Shown: one piece after another, positions 1 through 6,710 of the stretch
Position numbering within the stretch: the first letter of the stretch is position 1
How the letters are laid out: every line of letters starts with the position of its first letter
DNA from: Geovibrio thiophilus
GTDB taxonomy: Bacteria > Chrysiogenota > Deferribacteres > Deferribacterales > Geovibrionaceae
DNA length: 64,000 nt
Reading direction: 5' to 3'
Assembly (NCBI RefSeq): GCF_004087915.1
Contig: NZ_CP035108.1
Location: forward strand, 1,054,001-1,118,000
Translations under genes and position numbers: made by a program
The notes under the pieces: generated by a model
Database searches by the model: none
What the model was told of the DNA's origin: nothing
The model's input: the letters and a program-made list of their open reading frames with translations, nothing else

Positions 1-893
1 TCCTTCCCATTGGTGTGTTCGATTATCAAGTCTTTGGAAACTCTCGATTCCCAGTTTTTATGGAGTTCCTCGGCTGTTACCTGATGATCTTTTGAATCTC
101 TGCTCGCTAGCCTTGCGATGTCCACCAGCTCTTCATGGGAGGCATTGGGGTATTGCTGCTTCAGCGTTTCAAGATTGTCTGTAAGATATTTAGTAACTTC
201 TTCTGAACGTTTGGAAAACTCCTTTATCCATTCATCTTTGTATCCGGCTATTTCAAATGAACCGTTTTTGCGTTCAATGGAGTAGCCTGCCTCCATAAGA
301 TAATGTGCCAGATAGTTCTGATAGACCTGATTAATGTTGTTTTGTTGCAGGAATAATGATTCGTTAGTGATTGCCCGCCAGCCGTCATTAGTATGTGTCA
401 TGTTTGCCACAACAACATGGGTATGCAGTTGAGGGTCGTTTGCCCTTGATGTGGAGTGATGAAAGGCGGCGGCAACTATATTGCCGGATTTCTCGTATGT
501 TGTCTGCCCGTCTTCTGTGGAGCGGTATGTGACAATAGATTCCATATATGTTACCGCTTCTTTTACAGCCTTGTTGTGGGCTTCGGTAACCCCTCTTTCC
601 TGAAGATAGATGCCATGTATAGAAATAGATTTCGGAGCGGAGAAAACAAAATCCATCCCCGCACGGTGCGGGCTGTTTACTCCACGCTGAATAAGCTCTT
701 CTTTGCTCATCGGGTGCAGTCCATGAAGTATATTTGCAAACTCCTGTTTTCTGATTTCGCCGCTTAATTTCAGGATCTTGCTGCCTCTGCCCAGCCATTC
801 TGAGTTGCTTCTTTCATCTTTTGAGAAGATAGGATCGTCCTCATAGTAATAGTTGATTGCATTAGCAACGGATACCGGACGCATGAGGCTCAT
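1..893 (-). CDS. TrwC/TraI-type (MOBF) conjugative relaxase, N-terminal part
   Basis: This is an open frame of 297 codons that runs off the left edge, so only the amino-terminal relaxase domain is visible. MOBF relaxases nick the transfer origin through an active-site tyrosine and lead the DNA strand during conjugation. A tyrosine cluster lies at residues 15-17. The three-histidine metal motif is clear: H146, H157 and H159 within HSTSRANDPQLHTHVVVAN, followed by a conserved NMT stretch. The upstream HTH gene ends in an ATGA overlap with this start, so the two are probably translationally coupled. A helicase domain would be expected off the edge, which cannot be checked here. The start at 893 is chosen because of the overlap; a second Met lies three codons downstream. 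Family assignment is very secure; whether the whole protein is intact is unknown. Confidence 0.9.
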   Translation of the reverse strand, partial: MSLMRPVSVANAINYYYEDDPIFSKDERSNSEWLGRGSKILKLSGEIRKQEFANILHGLHPMSKEELIQRGVNSPHRAGMDFVFSAPKSISIHGIYLQERGVTEAHNKAVKEAVTYMESIVTYRSTEDGQTTYEKSGNIVAAAFHHSTSRANDPQLHTHVVVANMTHTNDGWRAITNESLFLQQNNINQVYQNYLAHYLMEAGYSIERKNGSFEIAGYKDEWIKEFSKRSEEVTKYLTDNLETLKQQYPNASHEELVDIARLASRDSKDHQVTAEELHKNWESRVSKDLIIEHTNGK

Positions 894-1075
894 TGGTGTC
901 TCCTCACATTGACTTTTTTTCCTTCTAACCATTTCTCAAGATCATTAGGATCGAACAGAAGCTTTCCGCCTAGTTTGATATGCGGAATCTGTTGCATGTG
1001 CGTCATCTGATAGATTGTTGCCTTTTTGATTTTCAGGAATTCTGCCGTTTCATCGATGTCTAAATATTTTTGCAT
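890..1075 (-). CDS. Excisionase-family helix-turn-helix DNA-binding protein (61 aa)
   Basis: This short protein fits the HTH_17/excisionase pattern: DETAEFLKIKKATIYQMTH as the recognition helices, then IPHIKLGGKLLFDPNDLEKWL as the wing. Such proteins act as recombination directionality factors or small regulators in mobile elements. The frame could start further upstream, but the Met at 1075 is preceded by AAGGAG at the right distance and begins the conserved domain (MQKYLDIDE), so this start is preferred. It overlaps the relaxase start by four bases and is probably the first gene of a mobilisation operon. The specific role, Xis or transfer regulator, is not decided by sequence. Confidence 0.85.
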   Translation of the reverse strand: MQKYLDIDETAEFLKIKKATIYQMTHMQQIPHIKLGGKLLFDPNDLEKWLEGKKVNVRRHQ

Positions 1076-1165
1076 ATTTTTCTCCTTATTTTTCTTGTCT
1101 TTATCAGAAATAATTAATAAAAATAACATAGTTACTTTCTTATGCAAAAAGGAGGCAAGTACATC

Positions 1166-2191
1166 ATGACTAAAAGGAAAAAAAGTGAGTGTAGTTTTTC
1201 TGAATATGAAAAAACGACAATTATCAAATACCTTATTTCATTTAAATCTTTTGTTACTGAAAAACATCCTGAAGCTGTTGTCGCCTTGGCGAGGATAAGT
1301 AAACTTATTGATATATATGAAAAATCAGGTAATATTGTAAGGGTGTCTCAGAAGATGTTTTATGATACAGTAAAATCTTCAGCCATAAATAATAAAGAAT
1401 ATGATGAACCTAAATCTGGAAACCCTTCCAATGCTGTCACCAGAGGATTTGTAATCATTTCATCATATATCGATGAGTTCAATAAATTCTATGAAGCTTC
1501 CAATGAATATCAAATTGTTTTAGATGGTCTTATTGTCTCTATAAAACCAAATAGAAAATCGATCTCTTCATTAAATACTAGTTCTCAAAAAGAATTAGGA
1601 TGTGAGTCATTTTTGAATAAAAGAGATGTAAATAATTTTATTAATAATTTTTTGCTTGCGTTAAAATATGTAGTTATTAATCCATCTAAACTTCATAAGT
1701 TGCATGTTTCAAATAAACAATGGCATGCCAACTTGATATTACTGTTTTTGGTTTTATCTTCAATTTTTATAGTATCTCTTATAACCAATTTTGCTCATTT
1801 ATTTATGGCATCTGAGCAAGAAATAATTACAATGATATTATCAAGTGGATTTGCCCTATATATACATATGTTAGCCAGGTATTTGTTTCTAATGGTTCTC
1901 TTATGCATTCCCTTCAAATATTTCTTTAAATCAAAATTTAATCTTGGAATGCTTGGATTTGCAAACGTGCTATCTGCCTTTTTTGTTTCGATGGTTCTCA
2001 TGCAATTTTACACCAGAGGTTTAGGAACTTTATCTGGAAGATTAAATGTATACGATTATTTAGCATTTTTTTTCGTTATGATATGTCTTGCTCACCATTA
2101 TGTTACTTTAAAATCAGTTTTTAGGCTTAATAATTTTAAATTTTCAGTTGCGTATTCTATTTCGACAATTTGTTTAATATTAACAGTTTAA
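1166..2191 (+). CDS. Unknown multi-pass membrane protein, AT-rich
   Basis: I do not recognise this 341-residue protein. Roughly the first 180 residues are hydrophilic and probably cytoplasmic; the rest holds about five hydrophobic segments (starting near LILLFLVLSSIFIVSLI, then MILSSGFALYIH, FANVLSAFFVSMVL, YLAFFFVMICLAHH and SISTICLILTV). The start at 1166 is preferred over the in-frame ATG at 1142 because AAAGGAGG at 1148-1155 sits ten bases upstream of it. Base composition and codon use are far more AT-rich than the rest of the window, consistent with recent transfer. It lies divergent to the relaxase operon, inside the presumed integrated element, so a cargo role such as defence or entry exclusion is possible but unsupported by any motif. 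Confidence 0.75.
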   Translation: MTKRKKSECSFSEYEKTTIIKYLISFKSFVTEKHPEAVVALARISKLIDIYEKSGNIVRVSQKMFYDTVKSSAINNKEYDEPKSGNPSNAVTRGFVIISSYIDEFNKFYEASNEYQIVLDGLIVSIKPNRKSISSLNTSSQKELGCESFLNKRDVNNFINNFLLALKYVVINPSKLHKLHVSNKQWHANLILLFLVLSSIFIVSLITNFAHLFMASEQEIITMILSSGFALYIHMLARYLFLMVLLCIPFKYFFKSKFNLGMLGFANVLSAFFVSMVLMQFYTRGLGTLSGRLNVYDYLAFFFVMICLAHHYVTLKSVFRLNNFKFSVAYSISTICLILTV

Positions 2192-2294
2192 TTGGTTGGT
2201 TACGATATTGTATAACTATGTTGTACGTCATCTATCTGTCATCATCGCCATTTATCCGTCAATGAGATAATAGGCTGTTGACTTAATGTATCAT

Positions 2295-2343
2295 CCAATT
2301 AGCGGTCAATTACTGGCCAATTCGGCCAATTAGCGGCCGATTA
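2295..2343. repeat. Degenerate 9-11 bp tandem repeat after the AlbA_2 gene
   Basis: Five units are visible: CCAATTAGCGG, TCAATTACTGG, CCAATTCGG, CCAATTAGCGG and CCGATTA. The last unit overlaps the stop codon of the minus-strand AlbA_2/ATPase gene. Read on in that gene's frame, the first part would encode an Asn-Trp-Pro-rich tail. It may be a remnant of a longer C-terminus or a protein-binding array. Confidence 0.7.
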
Positions 2344-3654
2344 TTTTAAAGTATAATTGCTGCCTCGCCCAGTTCCTGAATGGAACAGTAAATCTTTGTC
2401 TGATAGATTGCCAAGTTCTTCTGTGGCTGTTGTCTTGCCCACGTCATTCAGCTTCTGATACTCCGAATTTGTGATTGAGCCGTTTTCCTTTACATAGAGG
2501 ACGGCTTTGATCTGCCGCTCGTTTAAACCTATTTTTTTCAGTGAGGCTTCGTTGTATCTGTCTTTGAATATAGTTATCTGAAAGCCGCCGAAGGCTTCGC
2601 AGATTTCAGGTTCAGGCAGACTTGCGGATTTGCAGGTATCAATGATTTTTGGTATTCCTGTTCCCCATGCTTCAATGTAGCCTCCCTTCAGGCAGGCATC
2701 GGCAATGAGCCTGTTTCTTGGTCTTGAAGGGTGGTTCTGTTTAAGCATTTCAACGGTCAAGCCCTCGACAAGCGAGCCGTCATTCCATATTTGCAGGCGG
2801 TCGTCATATATTTTAATCTGCGTCATGTTGCCCATGTAATCACGATGGATTAAGGCGTTCAAGATCGCTTCCCGAAGGGCAGGGAAGGGGTATTCAGGTG
2901 TTTCGATACGGTTTACACCCTCAAAGGATATGTTCTTTATTATGAATTTGGTTTCAATTATCTCAAAAACTCTTTTCTGTAAGCTGATTATGTTGCCTTC
3001 GATTATTTCATGGAACTTAGGGGAAATTTCTCCGCCGACAAACCGCCCTACTTTTACATATGTATGGCGGTAGAACTTTTCGGGATTCTTGCCGAAAAGG
3101 ATTATGGCGGCTCTTTTCAGCCTGCCGTTTTTGGTAAGGTTCAGCTTATCAAGCAGTTCGAGGACAGACAGATTCTTTGCGTCAGGGATGCGTCCTGAGC
3201 GTTCAGCGTCATTGAGATATACTGCAATGCTGTCATTGTCTATGTCATCAAACATGGCATCTTCTTCTATGACATCACCCCAAGACATGCCGGATTTGCG
3301 GAGCAGAAATTCAGTCAGGGCGTTGCCCACAAGCTCCTTTGTGGTACTTCCGGTGCGCTGGTAATATCTGCCGCTTAAAGAGATTGCCATTGATGAAGGT
3401 CTGATATGTATTTCAAGAAAATGCATACCGTCCTGTTCATTCAGATTGATTTCAGGAAATATGCCAAGCTTGCTTTGAATCTTATTCGGCAGATCATCAG
3501 TGAGCTTCTTATAGTTGTCAATGCCTACAATCTCTCCCTTATCATTAATACCGACATAAAGAACACCGCCCTGAGCATTGGCAAAACTGCAAAGCTGTTT
3601 CAGGTGGTCGTCATTCCAGCTTTCTTTATATTCGATATTCTGATTTTCAGACAT
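2341..3654 (-). CDS. AlbA_2 (Schlafen-type) domain putative ATP-binding transcriptional regulator
   Basis: The 437-residue protein has the usual order for this family: an AlbA_2 domain in the first ~120 residues (EYKESW, then FANAQGGVLYVGINDKGEIVG), a GHKL-type HATPase_c_4 region around residues 255-345 (REAILNALIHRDYMG, followed by IKIYDDRLQIWNDGSL and the G-rich IEAWGTGIPKI), and a C-terminal winged-helix (ERQIKAVLYVKENGSITNSEYQKL). Members are common near mobile and phage-related loci, but their biological role is mostly unknown. It stands alone between the repeat array and the tRNA-Leu flank. The start at 3654 precedes the conserved first strand. The function as a regulator is inferred from the winged helix only. 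Confidence 0.88.
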   Translation of the reverse strand: MSENQNIEYKESWNDDHLKQLCSFANAQGGVLYVGINDKGEIVGIDNYKKLTDDLPNKIQSKLGIFPEINLNEQDGMHFLEIHIRPSSMAISLSGRYYQRTGSTTKELVGNALTEFLLRKSGMSWGDVIEEDAMFDDIDNDSIAVYLNDAERSGRIPDAKNLSVLELLDKLNLTKNGRLKRAAIILFGKNPEKFYRHTYVKVGRFVGGEISPKFHEIIEGNIISLQKRVFEIIETKFIIKNISFEGVNRIETPEYPFPALREAILNALIHRDYMGNMTQIKIYDDRLQIWNDGSLVEGLTVEMLKQNHPSRPRNRLIADACLKGGYIEAWGTGIPKIIDTCKSASLPEPEICEAFGGFQITIFKDRYNEASLKKIGLNERQIKAVLYVKENGSITNSEYQKLNDVGKTTATEELGNLSDKDLLFHSGTGRGSNYTLK

Positions 3655-3732
3655 GTTTGCTCCGTCAATGATGTTTTATTGATTCTAATATCTATCGCTC
3701 TGTGAGTAAACAGGAATTAATAAATGGGTTAT

Positions 3733-3791
3733 TCTGAGGACAAAGTCCGAAGAATCTCACACTAATTTGAGACTCTTCGCTATCGCTCAGA
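3733..3791. repeat. REP-like imperfect palindrome
   Basis: The inner arms are GAAGAATCTCA (3749-3759) and TGAGACTCTTC (3768-3778), with one mismatch and an 8-base loop. Outer ends TCTGAG (3733) and CTCAGA (3786-3791) are also inverted. The layout is typical of short dispersed intergenic palindromes; no coding potential is seen. Confidence 0.6.
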
Positions 3792-3822
3792 GTGACGTAT
3801 TCGGAGATCTGCTGACTACAGG

Positions 3823-3844
3823 CGTTAGAAAAAACGTTAGAAAA
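3823..3844. repeat. Direct repeat CGTTAGAAAA x2 beside tRNA-Leu
   Basis: CGTTAGAAAA occurs at 3823-3832 and again at 3835-3844, between the presumed element and the 3' end of tRNA-Leu. It could be an arm-type recombinase or excisionase site of the integrated element, but no integrase gene is visible to support this. Confidence 0.4.
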
Positions 3845-3904
3845 GTGTAAAAATGGCTTTTTTAATTAGCGTGCTAAATCATATAAGTATTTGATAATAA
3901 AGAG

Positions 3905-3988
3905 TGCCGAAAGGGGGACTCGAACCCCCACGCCCTTGCGGACTGCGGATTTTGAGTCCGCTGCGTCTACCTATTCCACCATTTCGGC
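3905..3988 (-). tRNA. tRNA-Leu (CAA)
   Basis: On the minus strand the gene reads as a class II tRNA of 84 nt. The acceptor arms GCCGAAA and TTTCGGC pair over seven bases, the anticodon stem GCGGA/TCCGC holds loop CTCAAAA (anticodon CAA, reading UUG), a variable arm follows, and the T arm contains GGTTCGAGTCC. The discriminator is A and CCA is not encoded. Its 3' end faces the relaxase-containing region, the usual geometry for an integrated element using a tRNA gene as attachment site. Confidence 0.95.
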
Positions 3989-4006
3989 TTGATACGAAAG
4001 ATGCGT

Positions 4007-4035
4007 ATTCTATGTTTGTCTTAAAAAACTGTCAA
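4007..4035 (-). promoter_or_regulatory. Promoter of tRNA-Leu
   Basis: On the minus strand TTGACA (4035-4030) and TAGAAT (4012-4007) are separated by 17 bases, and lie about 20 bases upstream of the tRNA 5' end. This matches a strong sigma-70 promoter. Confidence 0.8.
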
Positions 4036-4177
4036 GGTTTTGATATTACATATTATTCATTTATTTATTATCCGGAAATAAACTTTACACACAAATATCT
4101 TACAAAAAATTATCCTTCGTAAAGCCTCTTGTATTCAGCCATTTAGCATAGTAAGTAACTTTAGTGTGAAAATTAAC

Positions 4178-4206
4178 TTGCATAAAAACTATTCTCTGGA
4201 TAATTT
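4178..4206 (+). promoter_or_regulatory. Candidate sigma-70 promoter of the pilin gene
   Basis: TTGCAT (4178-4183) and TAATTT (4201-4206) are spaced by 17 bases in an AT-rich stretch, giving an 80-base leader before the pilin ATG. I looked for a sigma-54 GG/GC pair, as found at some pilA genes, and did not find one with correct spacing. Confidence 0.45.
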
Positions 4207-4292
4207 TATGGTAGACTGTTTTTAGAAGTTGCTTTTTAAAAGCGAAATTTCACGCCGAAAAGATATTTTTTCTACTTCAGGAGGTATCCTTT

Positions 4293-4793
4293 ATGATGAG
4301 GATCGAAAAAACTAAAAAAGGCTTTACTCTTATCGAGCTTCTGGTGGTTGTTGCAATCATCGGTATCCTTGCCGCTATCGCAATCCCCCAGTTTGCCAAA
4401 TATCGTTCCAGAGCTTATAACTCAGCTGCTCAGTCAGACCTGAGAAACGTTCAGTCTTCACTTGAGGGCTGGTTTGCCGACTATCAGGAATATCCTCAGG
4501 TTGCCCAGAACGGTGCTCCTGCTGCAACAAGCGGCGTATTGGATTTAACAGCTTCTACTGCTGATAACGGCGAACCTGAAACTGTTACTCTCAGCGCATG
4601 GGTTGGAATCGTAAGTACAGGTGCTGATGATGGAACAGATTACAATGTTGTAACAAAGCACACAAACGGTGGTACTATTTGCTACGGTGCAACTAACACT
4701 GCTCCTACAATTCAGACAGGTGAAACAGGTCTTGAAGGAACTGACGGTGTTGACGCGTGCAACCCCGCTGAAGAAGAGGAAGAAGAGCCCTAA
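4293..4793 (+). CDS. pilA: Type IV major pilin (PilA-like), long form
   Basis: The prepilin is 166 residues, with a short leader MMRIEKTKKG cleaved before F+1 and the invariant E5. The mature N-terminal helix FTLIELLVVVAIIGILAAIA is followed by a region very like the short Geobacter pilin. Aromatic residues sit at mature positions 1, 24, 27, 32, 51 and 57, with an extra W50 and Y54. Unlike the 61-residue Geobacter protein it continues into a C-terminal globular domain of about 98 residues rich in Ala, Thr and Gly, with two cysteines (TICYG and DACNP) that may form a disulfide loop, and ends in six glutamates and a proline. AGGAGGT precedes the start, and a terminator follows, so the gene is monocistronic. 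Role as major pilus subunit is inferred; a pseudopilin or minor pilin is less likely. Confidence 0.92.
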   Translation: MMRIEKTKKGFTLIELLVVVAIIGILAAIAIPQFAKYRSRAYNSAAQSDLRNVQSSLEGWFADYQEYPQVAQNGAPAATSGVLDLTASTADNGEPETVTLSAWVGIVSTGADDGTDYNVVTKHTNGGTICYGATNTAPTIQTGETGLEGTDGVDACNPAEEEEEEP

Positions 4794-4819
4794 GCACAAT
4801 TCAGTAGCTTAAAAAATCC

Positions 4820-4851
4820 AAGCCGATCGGTTTATCCGGTCGGCTTTTTTT
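4820..4851 (+). terminator. Rho-independent terminator of the pilin gene
   Basis: AAGCCGATCGG and CCGGTCGGCTT pair with one mismatch around a TTTAT loop and are followed by seven T residues, about 26 bases after the pilin stop. Confidence 0.9.
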
Positions 4852-4860
4852 GTGTTTAAA

Positions 4861-5007
4861 CTTCCCCCTTTGCAAAGGGGGACCAGAGGGGGATTTCTTT
4901 GCGACTGTTTCCCAATTCGGTTTCTCAATGATGCACTGGAGATGAGCTGGAACAAAACAACCTTATTTGTCTTTTTAAATCCTCCCCAACACTCTTTTGC
5001 AAAGAAG
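4861..5007. mobile_element. MITE-like element with terminal inverted repeats
   Basis: The left end, 4861-4896, starts CTTCCCCCTTTGCAAAGGGG and ends GGGGGATTT. The right end, 4977-5007, reads AAATCCTCCCCAAC then CTTTTGCAAAGAAG, an imperfect inverted copy of the left end. The 147-bp unit has no credible gene and fills most of the gap between the pilin terminator and the ABC operon. The ends carry an internal TTTGCAAA palindrome. Similar C-rich/G-rich repeats are widespread in bacterial genomes; no transposase is present here. Confidence 0.65.
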
Positions 5008-5040
5008 CGAGCTGTTGAACTGTTCTTTCCCACTTGTTTA

Positions 5041-5070
5041 TTTCCATCCTGATATTTAACATGCTATAAT
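5041..5070 (+). promoter_or_regulatory. Promoter placed for a leaderless ABC transporter mRNA
   Basis: A perfect TATAAT (5065-5070) ends six bases before the ATG at 5077, with TTTCCA (5041-5046) 18 bases upstream as a weak -35. Transcription would start at or next to the ATG, and no Shine-Dalgarno sequence is present. Confidence 0.5.
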
Positions 5071-5076
5071 CCGCTT

Positions 5077-5925
5077 ATGATTAAGATAGATTCCCTTGTA
5101 AAACGCATAAAGAAGAAAGCCGCTGTGGACGGCATCAGCTTTGAGGTGAAAGAGGGTGAGATTTTCGCTCTCCTCGGGCTCAACGGAGCGGGCAAGTCCA
5201 CCACAATAAAAACCATTATGGGCTTCATCCGCCCCACATTGGGCAGTGTGACCGTGAGCAGCCGCAACACAGGTTATCTGCCGGAAAATCCGTATTATTA
5301 TGATTATCTTACCCTTAAAGAGCTTCTCGCCTTCTCTCTTTCGTCCTCCGACATTAAAGACAATGCAAAAGAACGCATCAGCCGCATGGCGGAGAAAGTG
5401 GGGATGGCTGAAAGCCTCGACAGGCAGCTCCGCACTTTTTCCAAGGGCATGGTTCAGCGTTCGGGCATCGCCGCCGCCCTTATCCATGAGCCGGAGCTTG
5501 TTATTCTGGATGAACCCATGAGCGGACTTGATCCGCTGGGGCGCAGGATGGTGTTTGATCTCATTACCGAGCTGAAAGGAAAGGGCGCTACGGTGCTTTT
5601 CTGCTCCCATATATTAAGCGATGTCGAACGCCTTTGCGACACGGCGGCGATTATGAATAAAGGGAAAATCGTCCGAATGCTTACGAAGGAGGAGCTTCTT
5701 CTCGCTTCCGAGCAGGCTGAGGTGGTTTTTGAAAAGAGCGAATCCCTGAGAGCGTCTCTTTCCGGTATGAAAACCGCCGAATATGACAAAACCATAGGTG
5801 TTTTTACGGATTCCCATGATATTGTAAGCTTCATAGAATCCATGAAAAATAAGGGATTCGGAGCAGTTACGGTGAAATCCGCAGATAACGCCCTTGAGCG
5901 TATTTTTGAGGAGGCGGTAAGATGA
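5077..5925 (+). CDS. ABC transporter ATP-binding protein (ABC-2 type, NatA-like)
   Basis: The 282-residue protein is a complete ATPase subunit. Walker A is GLNGAGKST at residues 34-42, the signature is the variant FSKGMVQR near residue 122, and Walker B is LVILDEPMSGLDP near 140, followed by the H-loop FCSHIL. The last ~70 residues form the C-terminal extension common to NatA/CcmA-like exporters. The permease start overlaps its stop in ATGA, and a TPR protein overlaps that in turn, so the three form one coupled operon. The exported or imported substrate cannot be read from the sequence. The start is the only one that gives a proper first strand (MIKIDSLVKRI), and it has no ribosome binding site. 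Confidence 0.92.
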   Translation: MIKIDSLVKRIKKKAAVDGISFEVKEGEIFALLGLNGAGKSTTIKTIMGFIRPTLGSVTVSSRNTGYLPENPYYYDYLTLKELLAFSLSSSDIKDNAKERISRMAEKVGMAESLDRQLRTFSKGMVQRSGIAAALIHEPELVILDEPMSGLDPLGRRMVFDLITELKGKGATVLFCSHILSDVERLCDTAAIMNKGKIVRMLTKEELLLASEQAEVVFEKSESLRASLSGMKTAEYDKTIGVFTDSHDIVSFIESMKNKGFGAVTVKSADNALERIFEEAVR

Positions 5926-6710
5926 CGCAGGTATGCTTTATCACCTTCCTTGAGGGTGTGCGGAACAGAGTGCTGTACGCGATAGTTATTTTCTCGCTTA
6001 TCATTATGTTTCTCAGCGCTGTATTCGCCCGCTTTTTCATGCAGGACTTGAGCAAGGTTATTGCGGATTTTAATCTGGGGGCAATGTCTCTCGCCGGGCT
6101 GCTCATCAGCTTTTCAGTATCTGTGGGCTTGGTGGCAAAGGATCTGGACAGGCGCACGATATATTTTGTTCTCGGAAGAAACATATCCCGCCGGAGATAC
6201 ATATTCGGCAAGTTCGCAGGTCTGGCTCTGCTGCTGATTTCCGCCTACAGTATAATTTTCCTCCTCACCCACGTTCCCATACTGCTTATGAAATCAGCTA
6301 TGCCGGGATATTTCAAAAGCTTTTCGTGGAACGCGTACGCGCTTGCCGCATTCGCGGATCTCGTGAAGTGTATTTTTCTTAATGCCGTAATCATTTTTTT
6401 CAGCTCATTCGTCACGACATCGTTCACTGTTTTGATATTCTCCATCCTTATATATATAGCGGGTCAAAGTCTGGCTGAGGTACTGATGTATGTCTCCGCA
6501 TCCGACGCTTACGCTGAGTTGGCTGGTTTTCTTAATATTGTGAAATATATAGTGCCTGATTTTTCGTCTCTGGATTATAAAACTGTTGCCGCCAACGGTA
6601 TAATGCCGCCGATGGAGATATACGCTGGTTCGATTCTTTACGCACTGGTATATTCCGCCGTTCTCCTTGTTCTTGCAGGTATAATATTCAGCCGCAGGGA
6701 GTTTCCGTGA
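5922..6710 (+). CDS. ABC-2 type permease subunit
   Basis: This 262-residue integral membrane protein has about six hydrophobic helices. The first begins after MTQVCFITFLEGVRNR, the typical N-terminal amphipathic entry of ABC-2 permeases. A cytoplasmic loop, DLDRRTIYFVLGRNISRRRY, resembles the coupling region of the family (R-T-I-x-x-x-L-x-x-P/N-x-x-R). It overlaps the ATPase gene by four bases and the TPR gene by four, so the stoichiometry is likely fixed by translational coupling. It probably forms a homodimer with two copies of the upstream ATPase. The substrate is unknown. Confidence 0.88.
   Translation: MTQVCFITFLEGVRNRVLYAIVIFSLIIMFLSAVFARFFMQDLSKVIADFNLGAMSLAGLLISFSVSVGLVAKDLDRRTIYFVLGRNISRRRYIFGKFAGLALLLISAYSIIFLLTHVPILLMKSAMPGYFKSFSWNAYALAAFADLVKCIFLNAVIIFFSSFVTTSFTVLIFSILIYIAGQSLAEVLMYVSASDAYAELAGFLNIVKYIVPDFSSLDYKTVAANGIMPPMEIYAGSILYALVYSAVLLVLAGIIFSRREFP

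Noticed and set aside
388-798. Minus-strand 136-codon frame under the relaxase
   Set aside because: It lies in another frame of the relaxase gene, whose 297-codon open frame carries the conserved MOBF motifs.
4119-4292. Sigma-54 promoter for the pilin gene
   Set aside because: TGG and TTGC elements occur (TGGTAG, TTGCTT) but the GG-GC spacing is wrong. A sigma-70 pair fits better.
4856-5052. Small genes on either strand in the MITE region
   Set aside because: The frames follow the repeat ends, have no ribosome site and no recognisable product.
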